From Burkholderia sp. BCC0322 (GTDB taxonomy: Bacteria; Pseudomonadota; Gammaproteobacteria; Burkholderiales; Burkholderiaceae), in assembly GCF_902833045.1 (NCBI RefSeq), contig NZ_CADFDU010000009.1:62001-126000 (forward strand): a DNA stretch of 64,000 nt, in the 5' to 3' direction. The position numbers and the translations under genes were made by a program. Below the pieces are notes generated by a model. That model saw nothing but the letters and a program-made list of their open reading frames with translations, was not told the origin of the DNA and did not search any database. The stretch's first letter is position 1, and the number at the start of each line of letters is the position of its first letter. Shown here piece after piece: positions 46,528 to 56,045 of this stretch.

Positions 46528-48114
46528 CTATGCGCCGGACGCTCGCGTGTCCAGCCGGAACAGCGATACCGCCTCGGCAAGCCGGCCGCCCTGTTCTTCG
46601 AGCGACTGCGATGCGGCGGCTGCCTGTTCGACGAGTGCCGCGTTCTGGTGGGTGACTTCGTCCATTTGTGTAATCGCCAGATTCACCTGTTCGATGCCGC
46701 GGCTCTGCTCGTTCGACGCGGCAGCGATCTCGCCCATGATGTCGGTCACGCGCGCGATCGCATGCGTGACCTGGTTCATCGTCTCGCCTGCGTTGTTCGC
46801 GATATGCGAGCCGTCCTGGATTTTCCGGACCGATTGCGAGATCAGCTCGCGAATGTCCTTCGCGGCGCCCGATGAGCGCTGTGCAAGGCTTCGGACTTCG
46901 CTGGCCACCACGGCAAAGCCGCGGCCCTGTTCGCCGGCGCGGGCGGCCTCCACGGCCGCGTTGAGCGCGAGGATGTTGGTCTGGAACGCGATCCCTTCGA
47001 TGATCCCGGTGATCTCGGCGATCCGGGTGGAACTGGCGCTGATGTCCGTCATCGTGTCGACCATCAGGCCGACTGCCGTGCTGCCGCGCTGGGCGACCTC
47101 CGATGCGTTGGTGGCCAACCCGCTCGCCTGCTGCGCATTGTCGGCGTTCAGGCGCACCGTGGACGTCAGCTGCTCCATGCTCGATGCGGTTTCCTGCAGC
47201 GAGGCGGCTTGCTGTTCCGTGCGGGAGGAGAGGTCCTGATTGCCGGACGCGATTTCGCCGGCGCCTGTCGCGACATTGCCGGATGCGGTACGGACTTCCG
47301 AGATCAGGCGGGTCAGGTTCGCCCGCATGTCCCGCATGGAAGCCAGTACGCTGCCGACCGGCGCGGCACCGGCCGATGATTCGGTACCGAGATCGCCGGC
47401 GGCGATACGGCGCGCGATGTCGCTGAGCGTGGCAGGCTCCGTGCCGAGCGAGCGCAGCAGGCCGCGCGTGATGACGACGCCCGAGATCGCGGCCGCGGCT
47501 GCCGCTGCGATACACATGACGATCAGCATCAGTCGTCGCGATGCATAGCGGTCGCCCGATTCCGTCACGCGTTGCGCGCCCTGCGTGCGGGCGTACGTCG
47601 CATAGGCGTCGGTGGCGGCGACAAGCCTGGCCAGCAGCGGCCGACACTGTTCGTTGATCATCGTGATGGCCTGATCGCGGCGATTGTTCGCCGCCGCGTC
47701 GACGATGGCACGCGCCACGGGGCCGTACTGCGCCTCGACCGCGCCGATTTGCCGGACCAGGTCGCGGGACTCGTCGGATGCGCCGCTCCCCTCGCGGACC
47801 GCATTCGTCAGTTCGCCGAGCAGCGCGCCGACCTCGCGGTCGGCCTGCAGCGCCGCTTCCTTCTCGATGTCCGCGTCGCGCGGCGCGGTCGCAAGCACCT
47901 GGTTGCGGGCGGCGATCGCGCGCCGGTCGACCGCGACGCGGACCTTGTCCGCCAGGGTGGCGCGGGCGTTGGTGCCATTGACGAAAGTTTCGAATGCCGC
48001 GTTCGCGTTGCCGAGCGATACGATGCCGAGCATGGAGACGAGCAGAACCAAGCAGGTCAGGAGGCAGAAAGCCAGGGTCAGCTTCGTGCGAACCGTTAAT
48101 CGTCGATCATTCAT
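46528..48114 (-). CDS. Methyl-accepting chemotaxis protein
   Basis: A 528-residue chemoreceptor. Membrane helix 1 is near residues 11-33 and helix 2 near residues 193-213 ([20 protein letters not shown]). The periplasmic part is a four-helix bundle. The cytoplasmic signalling tip is [25 protein letters not shown], with [20 protein letters not shown] after it; [20 protein letters not shown] is the C-terminal helix. There is no CheR pentapeptide at the end. The ligand is unknown; the neighbour is a diguanylate cyclase on the same strand. Confidence 0.94.
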   Translation of the reverse strand: MNDRRLTVRTKLTLAFCLLTCLVLLVSMLGIVSLGNANAAFETFVNGTNARATLADKVRVAVDRRAIAARNQVLATAPRDADIEKEAALQADREVGALLGELTNAVREGSGASDESRDLVRQIGAVEAQYGPVARAIVDAAANNRRDQAITMINEQCRPLLARLVAATDAYATYARTQGAQRVTESGDRYASRRLMLIVMCIAAAAAAAISGVVITRGLLRSLGTEPATLSDIARRIAAGDLGTESSAGAAPVGSVLASMRDMRANLTRLISEVRTASGNVATGAGEIASGNQDLSSRTEQQAASLQETASSMEQLTSTVRLNADNAQQASGLATNASEVAQRGSTAVGLMVDTMTDISASSTRIAEITGIIEGIAFQTNILALNAAVEAARAGEQGRGFAVVASEVRSLAQRSSGAAKDIRELISQSVRKIQDGSHIANNAGETMNQVTHAIARVTDIMGEIAAASNEQSRGIEQVNLAITQMDEVTHQNAALVEQAAAASQSLEEQGGRLAEAVSLFRLDTRASGA

Positions 48115-48252
48115 AGGTGAGGTCCGGTTTTATTGACATCGAATAGTTTTCCTGATTATCAGAACGGCGTATGAACAATTGAGGACTGGCGTATGACACT
48201 ATCGTTTGAGGGTCGTCAACCGCCGAAGGAAGCAGACCCGATCCGTGGCCGG

Positions 48253-49773
48253 TCAAGCCAGGCGAGCGAGTTGCTCCGGTTCCGCGCAACACACCCGATT
48301 CCTGCCTTCGCGCTTCGCGCGATACAGTGCCATGTCGGCCTGACGCGACAGCGCATGCACGGACGTGGGGCGCGCGCGATGGCCGGTCGCGCAGCCGATG
48401 CTGACAGTGAAGGCTGGAACAGGTTGCGCAAACCCGTCGAGCCGGTTGCGTTCGACTTCCTGGCGAATCGCCTCCGCGACCCGCGCGGCGCCGTGTTCGT
48501 CCGTATCCGGCAATACCGCGACGAACTCCTCGCCGCCATACCGGGCGGCGAGATCGCCGCGCCGGCGCGTATGCGTGCGGATGCAGTCAGCGAGAAAGCG
48601 CAGCGCCGTATCGCCTTCCGCATGCCCATACCGGTCGTTGTACTGCTTGAAGTGGTCGGCGTCGATGAACAGGATCGACAGGCTGCCGTTGCTGCCCCGC
48701 TGCAGCCGTTCCCATTCGTCGGCCAGCGCGATATCGAGCGCGCGGCGGTTGCACAGGCCGGTCAGCGGATCGGTCCGCGTGAGATCCGTGAGCAGCGTCT
48801 GTTTGCGCAGGTTGCCCTGCAGCGCAAACGCAAGCAGCCATACCACCGTGCAAAACAGCGCACTGATCACGGTCGCCAATACGCCGGCCGTCCACGACAG
48901 GCGCGTAATGCCCGCCAGCACGTCGCGCTCGGCCGGCGCGACGACGGCGATCAGCGGCGTGCCCGGCACCCGCTGGTAGGTATACAGCCGCACGATGCCG
49001 TCGATGCTCGAGCGCGCGGGATAGAAGCCCGATTCACTGTTCACCATCCGCTCGAATGCTTTCGAGCGCCGCAGGTTGTTCATCTGGTTGTCGTTCAACG
49101 ACGGATTTCTCGACAGGATCGTGCCGTCCGCGCGCAGGATCGCGCTGACCCCGTTCGGCCCGACATCGAGGCGGGACAGCAGCTGATCGAAATAGGCGAG
49201 GTCGATGGCGACCACCGCGATCCCGTTGAACGTGTGGTCGGGCCGCTCGATGCGCCGCGACAGCGCGATGGATTCCTTGCCGGCGCGCGAGCGCGCGCGA
49301 TAGACCTCGGACACGTAGAGGCCGACGTTGTCCGCATCGCGATGGACCTTGAAGTAGTCGCGATCGCTGAAATCCCAACGGTGGGTCGTGCCGCAGCATC
49401 CGTCGATCAACTGGCCGCGCCTGTCGGTCACGCCCATGCCGGTGACATATTGGGCCGCGGTGCGCTCGAACAGCAGGTCGTGTCGCAGCCCGGCATCCAT
49501 GCGCCGCACCGCGGGATTGCCGAGATCGGATGCCAGTGCGACCAGTGCGTTGTTCGACGTTTCGACGGTGCGTGCGATCTGGCTCACCAGCACGGCTGCC
49601 ACGTTGCGCGACGTTTCATGCGCGTGCTCGACGGCTTCGTTTCGCCCGGCCCACAGTGTCGCCACGCTGATCCCGAGTGCGGCAAGCGACATCAGCGTGC
49701 CCGCCGCCCCGACGGCAAGCGGGTGACGTCCGGCCCAGTCGGCAATTTTCTCGATCGAGGTGAATGCGGGCAT
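48253..49773 (-). CDS. Membrane-bound diguanylate cyclase with dCache sensor
   Basis: A 506-residue enzyme that makes cyclic di-GMP. Helix 1 is near residues 20-40; the periplasmic domain (residues about 50-300) is a dCache-type sensor (YVTGMGVTDRRGQLIDG, RWDFSDRDYFKVHRDADN). Helix 2 is near 305-330. The GGDEF domain has RTDPLTGLCNRRALD and the active site ARYGGEEFVAVLPDT. The inhibitory site RRGD lies at the right distance before it, so product feedback is expected. Starts at 49773 and 49839 are both possible; neither has a good ribosome-binding site. Confidence 0.93.
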   Translation of the reverse strand: MPAFTSIEKIADWAGRHPLAVGAAGTLMSLAALGISVATLWAGRNEAVEHAHETSRNVAAVLVSQIARTVETSNNALVALASDLGNPAVRRMDAGLRHDLLFERTAAQYVTGMGVTDRRGQLIDGCCGTTHRWDFSDRDYFKVHRDADNVGLYVSEVYRARSRAGKESIALSRRIERPDHTFNGIAVVAIDLAYFDQLLSRLDVGPNGVSAILRADGTILSRNPSLNDNQMNNLRRSKAFERMVNSESGFYPARSSIDGIVRLYTYQRVPGTPLIAVVAPAERDVLAGITRLSWTAGVLATVISALFCTVVWLLAFALQGNLRKQTLLTDLTRTDPLTGLCNRRALDIALADEWERLQRGSNGSLSILFIDADHFKQYNDRYGHAEGDTALRFLADCIRTHTRRRGDLAARYGGEEFVAVLPDTDEHGAARVAEAIRQEVERNRLDGFAQPVPAFTVSIGCATGHRARPTSVHALSRQADMALYRAKREGRNRVCCAEPEQLARLA

Positions 49774-49839
49774 GCTCGCGCTCGTAAGGGAAGCCGGCTG
49801 CAATGACGCCGGCCCGGTCCAAATCCCGGTTAACGGCAC

Positions 49840-50467
49840 GGTTAACTGAAAATCAAGGCCCGTATGGCGGCCGGCCGCGTGCGTCCGATCGCGTTTCGGA
49901 GCGCAAACGTGTGCGACCGAACCCCGGGGCGATCGAGCAAGGCCATCCGGCGGCCCGACGGGTGTGGCGGCCGCTCACGCATGGCTACCCCCCGACAGCA
50001 CGCCCCTGGCACGAGCAGGCTGCCAGCGCGGGCCGCCTGCTCGTGACGGCACTCCAGCGGGATACGACGAGCGGTAACCCGGCTGTTGCGGATAGGGCCT
50101 GAGATAAATCCAAGGGGATCGATGCGATAAAACCGCGATTCCGCCGGCTGCGGCGTTGCTTTCCCGTTCGGCGAGTACGCGCAGACGACTGCCACCCTGC
50201 GCACCTGCGCCAGCAAGATCATGGTCGGCATTGACGATCATCCGAACATTCGGCGGGCGTTCGACGGATTCGACATGGAAGAGGTCAGCCATGTCGTACA
50301 TGGCTGGTAAAGGTGGCCGCGATACCGCACGCGGCGAGCGGACCGCGTAGAGCAGGGACCGCGCAGCAGCACCGGCCAGGCCGTTCCAGGCGATGCGGTA
50401 AAGTGTCGCCTTCGCAGGGGGTACCCGCTGGGAGAGCAGCGCCCTTGCTGGATCAGGAGAAAAATGA
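49840..50467. other. Gap between diguanylate cyclase and the STM2901-type gene
   Basis: This 628-nt stretch contains a methylase remnant (50137-50310, separate entry) and otherwise no supported gene. The region from 50400 to 50467 should hold the promoter of the STM2901-DUF1493 pair. Confidence 0.5.
50137..50310 (+). pseudogene. C-terminal fragment of a phage-type DNA adenine methylase
   Basis: One frame of 57 codons ends at TAA 50308-50310 and reads GCGVAFPFGEYAQTTATLRT, then SKIMVGIDDHPNIRRAFDGF and DMEEVSHVVHGW. This is the C-terminal part of D12-class (Dam-like) N6-adenine methyltransferases carried by prophages; the SIND/GIDDHP block is characteristic. The catalytic DPPY part and everything upstream are lost; an in-frame stop lies at 50128. 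It marks a decayed prophage or island next to the STM2901-DUF1493 pair. Confidence 0.72.
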
Positions 50468-50899
50468 ATGAATGAAAACAGGTACACCTACGGCACCTGG
50501 CAGGATTTGCGACCCGTCGATGTTTTTGCGTTGGTCGCGTTCGACGAGACACGCAAGCAACTCGGCCTGGACAATCTCGCCGCTGCGTCGGCGATGCTTC
50601 TCGGTCAGGCTGACGTCCCAGTCCCCGGCAACTTCGCCGGCGCTACGCCGGGCACGTCCGGCGCCTCCCATGCCGCTCGGAAGTTGTTCCCTCAAACGTT
50701 GCCGTTTCGCCTGCCGACGATCACGGGTGGCGGGTTGTCGGGTATTCGGATCGCCTTCACTCGCCGCCTCGGTGCGTGGGTCGGTCGGGCGATCCCCGTG
50801 GTGGGCGAGGTATTCCTGGCGCTCGACGCCTACCTGATCACGCACAACACCGTGTCGACCTACAATCGAATCGTGAAGCCCGAGGACCGGGTGCTCTGA
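50468..50899 (+). CDS. STM2901 family protein
   Basis: A 143-residue protein of the family named after Salmonella STM2901. The order TWQDLRPVDVFALVAFDETR, then GNFAGATPGTSGASHAARKL, FRLPTITGGGLSG and VGRAIPVVGEVFLALDAYLI, ending NTVSTYNRIVKPEDRV, is typical. Its function is not established. It is immediately upstream of a DUF1493 gene (3 nt gap), the usual pairing, and both end before a strong terminator. Confidence 0.8.
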   Translation: MNENRYTYGTWQDLRPVDVFALVAFDETRKQLGLDNLAAASAMLLGQADVPVPGNFAGATPGTSGASHAARKLFPQTLPFRLPTITGGGLSGIRIAFTRRLGAWVGRAIPVVGEVFLALDAYLITHNTVSTYNRIVKPEDRVL

Positions 50900-50902
50900 G
50901 CC

Positions 50903-51268
50903 ATGAACGACGATACCTGGGAACGCCTGGAAGCCTTCACACGCGAGGAACTCGGGCGGCCGGTGTTCGGCAGCAGGCTGAGCTTGCAACCGGAATCGCG
51001 GCTCGAGCAGGATCTCGGCATCACGGGCCTCGATGGGGTGGAGTTCATCGACCGGTGGGCAGCGACATTCGGCGTTGACGCCCGAGGATTCCCGTACCGG
51101 CGCTATTTTGGCCCCGAAGGCCAGGCACTGCTGTCGTCACTCATCGGGCTGTTCGTGAAGCGCCTCCGGCACCCGGAGCGACGGCCGCTGACCTTGGGGA
51201 TGCTGGCCGAGGCAACGCGACGCGGGAAGTGGGACACGGACGCGATCGAGGCGGCTGCGGGGCAGTGA
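50903..51268 (+). CDS. DUF1493 family acyl-carrier-like protein
   Basis: A 121-residue protein with LSLQPESRLEQDLGITGLDG at residues about 30-50, resembling acyl-carrier proteins but without an obvious serine attachment motif (DGVEF in place of DSL). FGVDARGFPYRRYFGPEGQA is the DUF1493 signature. The family is scattered in enterobacteria and Burkholderia, mostly on accessory DNA. Its pairing with STM2901-type proteins suggests a two-protein module, function unknown. Confidence 0.8.
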   Translation: MNDDTWERLEAFTREELGRPVFGSRLSLQPESRLEQDLGITGLDGVEFIDRWAATFGVDARGFPYRRYFGPEGQALLSSLIGLFVKRLRHPERRPLTLGMLAEATRRGKWDTDAIEAAAGQ

Positions 51269-51290
51269 TCGTCAGTGATCGTAGATGGCA

Positions 51291-51321
51291 GGGCCGGTCG
51301 ATGTACTGACCGGCCCTTTTT
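51291..51321 (+). terminator. Strong intrinsic terminator after the STM2901-DUF1493 pair
   Basis: A perfect 9-bp stem (GGGCCGGTC at 51291-51299 with its complement at 51308-51316, 8-nt loop) is followed directly by five T. It lies 23 nt after the DUF1493 stop. Confidence 0.85.
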
Positions 51322-51503
51322 AATTGGCTGTCGTCCGGAACCCTGTCCCGCCACGTGCGCCGCCGACCCGCCGATTGATAACCATTCAACATCAATCCTT
51401 CCAAAAATTGCACTTATCGTTTGCCTGACGCCAGGGGAACATGGCGGAAAACGACAATCGTCCGCCCCTCCCGCGTATTTCTGGATTTTCAGGAGACACC
51501 CCG

Positions 51504-52799
51504 ATGCACCCCTCGTCCAGCCTTCCGACCGAACGTTCGAAGGCCGCTGCGGTCTTCCGCGTCACAGCCGGGAATTTTCTCGAGCAGTTCGACTTCTTCC
51601 TGTTCGGCTTCTACGCCACGCAGATCGCCAACGTCTTCTTTCCCGCGCAAAGCGAGTTCGCATCGCTGATGATGACCTTCGCCGTGTTCGGCGCCGGCTT
51701 CCTGATGCGGCCGCTGGGTGCCATCGTGCTGGGCGCGTACATCGACGACGTCGGCCGCCGCAAGGGCCTGATCGTCACGCTGTCCATCATGGCGAGCGGC
51801 ACCATCCTGATCGCGTTCGTGCCGGGCTACGCGACGATCGGCCTGCTCGCACCCGCGCTCGTGCTGCTCGGCCGGCTGCTGCAGGGCTTCTCCGCCGGCG
51901 CCGAGCTGGGTGGGGTATCGGTGTATCTCGCCGAGCTGGCGACGCCCGGCCGCAAGGGCTTCTTCACGAGCTGGCAGTCCGCCAGCCAGCAGGTCGCGAT
52001 CGTCGTCGCGGCGGGCCTGGGCTTTGCACTGAATCAATGGCTGAGCGCGTCGGCCATCGCCGCATGGGGATGGCGCGTGCCGTTCTTCGTCGGCTGCATG
52101 ATCGTGCCGTTCATCTTCATGCTGCGCCGCAACCTGGAGGAAACCCAGGCGTTCAAGGCGCGCACGCATCGTCCGGGCATGAAGGAAGTGTTCGGTACGC
52201 TGGTCCAGAATTGGGGCGTCGTGGTGGCCGGCATGATGCTGGTCGCGATGACCACCACGAGCTTCTATCTGATCACGGTCTACGCGCCGACCTTCGGCAA
52301 GACGGTGCTGCATCTGAGCACCGCCGACAGCCTGCTCGTGACGCTGTGCGTCGGCGTGTCGAACTTCGTGTGGCTGCCGATCGGCGGTGCGCTGTCCGAC
52401 CGGATCGGCCGCCGGCCGCTTCTGGTCGCCATGACGGTGCTCGCCGTCGTGACCGCCTACCCGGCGCTCTCGTTGCTCGCGCACGCGCCGTCGTTCGTCA
52501 ACATGCTGCTCGTGCTCCTCTGGCTCTCGTTCATGTATGGGATCTACAACGGCGCGATGGTCGTCGCGCTCACGGAAGTGATGCCGGTGCAGGTGCGCGT
52601 CGCGGGCTTCTCGCTCGCGTACAGCCTCGCGACGGCCGTGTTCGGCGGCTTCACGCCGGCCATCTCGACCGCGCTCATTCACATGACGGGCGACAAGGCC
52701 GCACCGGGATACTGGATGAGCTTCGCCGCGGTGTGCGCGCTGCTTGCGACGTTCGCGCTCTATCGCCCCCGTGCCGCGACGCTGACGCCGGCGCATTGA
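51504..52799 (+). CDS. MFS metabolite:H+ symporter (citrate/tricarballylate type)
   Basis: A 431-residue secondary transporter with 12 predicted helices. [40 protein letters not shown] and [15 protein letters not shown] are the metabolite:H+ symporter loop motifs. [20 protein letters not shown] is the second-half repeat. AGGAGA lies upstream of the ATG at 51504; the frame opens at 51441. It resembles citrate or tricarballylate proton symporters, so an organic polyanion is the likely substrate. A periplasmic binding protein gene follows after 66 nt. Confidence 0.88.
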   Translation: MHPSSSLPTERSKAAAVFRVTAGNFLEQFDFFLFGFYATQIANVFFPAQSEFASLMMTFAVFGAGFLMRPLGAIVLGAYIDDVGRRKGLIVTLSIMASGTILIAFVPGYATIGLLAPALVLLGRLLQGFSAGAELGGVSVYLAELATPGRKGFFTSWQSASQQVAIVVAAGLGFALNQWLSASAIAAWGWRVPFFVGCMIVPFIFMLRRNLEETQAFKARTHRPGMKEVFGTLVQNWGVVVAGMMLVAMTTTSFYLITVYAPTFGKTVLHLSTADSLLVTLCVGVSNFVWLPIGGALSDRIGRRPLLVAMTVLAVVTAYPALSLLAHAPSFVNMLLVLLWLSFMYGIYNGAMVVALTEVMPVQVRVAGFSLAYSLATAVFGGFTPAISTALIHMTGDKAAPGYWMSFAAVCALLATFALYRPRAATLTPAH

Positions 52800-52865
52800 T
52801 GCGCTGACCCATCCGGCATGCTCGGCAAACCCCACGAACCCACGCGAATCCCTACGACCACGACC

Positions 52866-53648
52866 ATGAAAAACCTGTTCCTGAAATGTTGCGCGACCGC
52901 GCTTGTCGCCGCTACCGCGGTGGCGGCCAACGTGCAGGCCGCCGAACTGCACGTGATGAGCTCGGGCGGCTTCACCGCCGCCTACAAGCTGCTCGGCCCC
53001 CGGTTCGAGTCGACGACGGGCAATACGCTCGATACCGCGCTCGGTCCGTCGATGGGCAAGTCGCCCGAAGCGATTCCGAACCGGCTCGCGCGCGGCGAGC
53101 CCGCCGACGCGGTGATCATGGTCGGCTACGCACTCGACGAACTGATCAAGCAAGGCAAGGTCGTCCCCGGATCCCGGGTCGAACTGGCCGATTCGCGCAT
53201 CGGCATGGTCGTGCGCGACGGCGCGGCAAAGCCCGACATCAGCTCCGCCGAAGGGCTTAAGCAGGCGCTGCTGCACGCCAGGTCGATCGCCTATTCGGAC
53301 AGCGCGAGCGGCGTGTATATCGAACGCGAGCTGTTCAGGAAGCTCGGCATCGAGGATCAGGTGAAGTCGAAGGCGAAGATGATTCCGCGGATTCCGGTGG
53401 CGTCGGTCGTGGCGAACGGCGACTACGAAATCGGCTTCCAGCAGGTGAGCGAGTTGCTGCCGGTCAAGGGCGCGACCTTCGTCGGCAAGATTCCCGAATC
53501 GTTGCAGTCGGTCACGCGCTTCGCCGCCGGCATCCCCGTCGGCGCGCAGCATCCGAAGGAAGCGAAGGCGCTGCTCGACTATCTTGCGTCGCCCGAGGTG
53601 CAGGCGGACGTGAAGTCGACCGGACTCGATTCCGTTTCCGCTCGCTGA
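52866..53648 (+). CDS. ModA-like periplasmic substrate-binding protein
   Basis: A 260-residue exported protein (signal CCATALVAATAVAANVQA). LHVMSSGGFTAAYKLLGPRF, PAEIRAL-like SPEAIPNRLARGEPADAVIM, and GYALDELIKQGKVVPGSRVE match the ModA/molybdate-binding-like superfamily subgroup often encoded beside tricarboxylate or organic-acid transport genes. IAYSDSASGVYIERELFRKL is the ligand-contact part. No ABC permease or ATPase is next to it, so it is either an orphan or serves with the neighbouring symporter in an unusual way. Confidence 0.82.
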   Translation: MKNLFLKCCATALVAATAVAANVQAAELHVMSSGGFTAAYKLLGPRFESTTGNTLDTALGPSMGKSPEAIPNRLARGEPADAVIMVGYALDELIKQGKVVPGSRVELADSRIGMVVRDGAAKPDISSAEGLKQALLHARSIAYSDSASGVYIERELFRKLGIEDQVKSKAKMIPRIPVASVVANGDYEIGFQQVSELLPVKGATFVGKIPESLQSVTRFAAGIPVGAQHPKEAKALLDYLASPEVQADVKSTGLDSVSAR

Positions 53649-53672
53649 ATCCGGTCGACGGGAAGGCGTGCG

Positions 53673-55052
53673 TCAGGCGGCCTTCCCGTTACCGTCGGCA
53701 TCGGCCGCGACACGGCCTTCATCGGCCCCGTTCGGGAAGGCTGAACCGGCCACGGCGAGCCGCTGCGCAAGAAGCGTGCGATCGCACGCGCGTTCCCACA
53801 TCGACACGAAGATGACCGCGCAGGCGTTGCTGATCACGCTCGTCAGCGCGCGCGCCTCGGACATGAAGCGATCGATGCCGACCAGCAGGGCGACCCCGGC
53901 AACGGGCAGGTCGGGCATGACGGCGAGCGTGGCGACCAGCGCCACCAGCCCGCTGCCGGAAACACCGGCCGCGCCCTTGGACGTGAGCAGCATGACGGCG
54001 AGCATCATCGCGATCTGCGACGCGGAAAGCGGCACGTCGCACGCCTGCGCGATAAACAACGCGGCAAGCGTCAGGTAGATCGCGGTGCCGTCCAGGTTGA
54101 ACGAATAGCCCGCCGGCAGCACGAGCCCGACGACGCCCCGGTCGCAACCGAGCGACGTCAGCTTGACGATCAGGCGCGGCAGAACGGGCTCCGACGAGGA
54201 CGTCGCGAGGACGATGAGCAGCTCTTCGCGCAGGTAGCGCAACAGCCGCCACAGCGCGAAGCCGTGCAGGCGCGCGAGCGGTGCGAGCACCAACGCGACG
54301 AACAGCGCGCATGCCGCGTAGAAGGACAGCATCAGCTTCGCCAGCGAGCCGACCGAGCCGATACCGAAGCGGCCCACCGTGAACGCCATCGCGCCGAATG
54401 CGCCGAGCGGCGCGAGCCGCATGATCATCGCAAGCACGCGGAAGACGACCTGGGCGACCCCGTCGATCAGCGCAAGAACGGGCCGGCCGGCCGTCCGGTG
54501 CGCGTTCAGCGAGAAGCCGAACAGCAGCGACAGCAGCAGTACCGGCAACACCTCGCCCTTCTCGAACGCGCCGAGCATCGTATCGGGGATCACGCTCAAC
54601 CCGAACGCCACGAGCCCGCGTGGCTGCGCGTCCTTCGCGTACTGCGCGAGGATGCTCGAATCGAGATGGTGCACGTCGATGTGCAGGCCGGCGCCCGGTC
54701 GCAGCACGAACGCGGTGACGAGCCCGATCGCGAGTGCGACGGCGGTCAGCGAATAGAAGAGCGCCATGGCCCGAACGATCGTGCGGCCGATGGCCTTCCC
54801 GTCCGCGAGTGATGTGATGCCCGAGACGATCGTGCAAAAGACGATCGGCGCGATGGTCATCCGCACCAGGCCGACGAACGCATCGCTGAGGGGCTTGAGC
54901 ATGGCGCACGCGTCCGGCCATGCGTGACCGACGCTCACGCCGAGCAGCATCGCAAGCAGCACCTGCACATAGAGCGATTTGAGCAGCCTGGCCAGCCTCA
55001 CGGGACGATCTTCCTTCGGGTCTTTCCGGTCGTTGTCATGCCGCTGCACCAC
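53673..55052 (-). CDS. C4-dicarboxylate:cation symporter (DAACS, DctA-like)
   Basis: A 459-residue sodium- or proton-coupled carrier. VGLVRMTIAPIVFCTIVSGI, the hairpin serine region TSSSEPVLPRLIVKL and VLPAGYSFNLDGTAIYLTLA (the conserved NxDGT motif) are diagnostic for the glutamate/dicarboxylate family. MLLTSKGAAGVSGSGLVALV is the second hairpin. It is convergent with the binding-protein gene (24 nt apart) and overlaps the LysR gene by 17 nt, so LysR probably controls it. Confidence 0.9.
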   Translation of the reverse strand: MVQRHDNDRKDPKEDRPVRLARLLKSLYVQVLLAMLLGVSVGHAWPDACAMLKPLSDAFVGLVRMTIAPIVFCTIVSGITSLADGKAIGRTIVRAMALFYSLTAVALAIGLVTAFVLRPGAGLHIDVHHLDSSILAQYAKDAQPRGLVAFGLSVIPDTMLGAFEKGEVLPVLLLSLLFGFSLNAHRTAGRPVLALIDGVAQVVFRVLAMIMRLAPLGAFGAMAFTVGRFGIGSVGSLAKLMLSFYAACALFVALVLAPLARLHGFALWRLLRYLREELLIVLATSSSEPVLPRLIVKLTSLGCDRGVVGLVLPAGYSFNLDGTAIYLTLAALFIAQACDVPLSASQIAMMLAVMLLTSKGAAGVSGSGLVALVATLAVMPDLPVAGVALLVGIDRFMSEARALTSVISNACAVIFVSMWERACDRTLLAQRLAVAGSAFPNGADEGRVAADADGNGKAA

Positions 55053-55959
55053 GGCTCGCGAACCCGCCGCGCTTCGCGTCGACGATCATCCGATGAAACG
55101 CTTCGGCGGCCGGCGTGAGCGGACGTCCGCGCCGCTTGACGATGCCCACGCGCCGTTTCACGACCGGCTCGACGAGCGGCACGCTCGTGAGAACGGGATG
55201 GTCATGCCCGGGCATCGCCATCGAGGGCACCGCGGCGACGCCGAGCCCCGCCTCGATCAATCCGAGCAGGGTCGTCACGTGGCGCGCTTCGCACACGCTC
55301 GGCCCGCGCGGCGCCACGGCGGCCAGCGCCTGGTCGAGCAGCAGACGGTTACCGGACGTCTTGTCCACCGCCACGTAATCGTGCTCGTAGAGTTCGTTCC
55401 AGGTCACGCGCTTCTTGCGCGCGAGCGGATGGTCGCGACGGCACGCCGCGACGAAGCGCTCCTGGAGCAACACCTTGAACTCGATCTCGGCTTCCTGGCT
55501 GCCGATGAAGCTCACGCCGAAATCGGCCTCGCCGCTGATGACGGCGCCCAGCACCTCGTTCGCGCTCGCGTCCAGCAGCTTGACCCGGATGCGCGGAAAG
55601 CGCTGATGATAGCGCGCGATGATCGCGGGCAGAAAGTAGTAGGCCACCGAGGGCACGCACGCGATGGTCACATGGCCCAGGCGGCTCGATGACACGTCGC
55701 GAATGCCGAGCAGCGCGGCGTCGAGATCGTCGAGCAGTTGTTCGGCACTCTGGGCGAACACGCGGCCGACCGTGGTGAGCGTGACGCGACGCGTGGTGCG
55801 CTCGAACAGGCGCACGCCGAGCGCTTCCTCGAGCTTGTCGATCCGACGACTCAACGCCGGCTGGGAAATGCTCACCGTCTCCGCGGCCTTGCGGAAACTG
55901 CCCGTTTCCACGACCGCGCGAAACGCCTGCAAGTCGTTCAAATCGAAGTTGATTCCCAC
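55036..55959 (-). CDS. LysR-family transcriptional regulator
   Basis: A 307-residue regulator. The HTH is FDLNDLQAFRAVVETGSFRK and AAETVSISQPALSRRIDKLE. The C-terminal effector domain has IRVKLLDASANEVLGAVISG and EADFGVSFIGS. The start is a GTG at 55959 with GGAGG about 7 nt upstream; no ATG is close. The stop overlaps the dicarboxylate carrier gene downstream. It likely senses an organic acid and activates transport genes. Confidence 0.9.
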   Translation of the reverse strand: MGINFDLNDLQAFRAVVETGSFRKAAETVSISQPALSRRIDKLEEALGVRLFERTTRRVTLTTVGRVFAQSAEQLLDDLDAALLGIRDVSSSRLGHVTIACVPSVAYYFLPAIIARYHQRFPRIRVKLLDASANEVLGAVISGEADFGVSFIGSQEAEIEFKVLLQERFVAACRRDHPLARKKRVTWNELYEHDYVAVDKTSGNRLLLDQALAAVAPRGPSVCEARHVTTLLGLIEAGLGVAAVPSMAMPGHDHPVLTSVPLVEPVVKRRVGIVKRRGRPLTPAAEAFHRMIVDAKRGGFASRGAAA

Positions 55960-56045
55960 GGGCAAGCCTCCGCATCTCAGATGCGCAGTATTGTCCACGA
56001 TTCCCGCGATCCTGCCTTGCCGGCGCTGCACGCATCCGTGCAATG

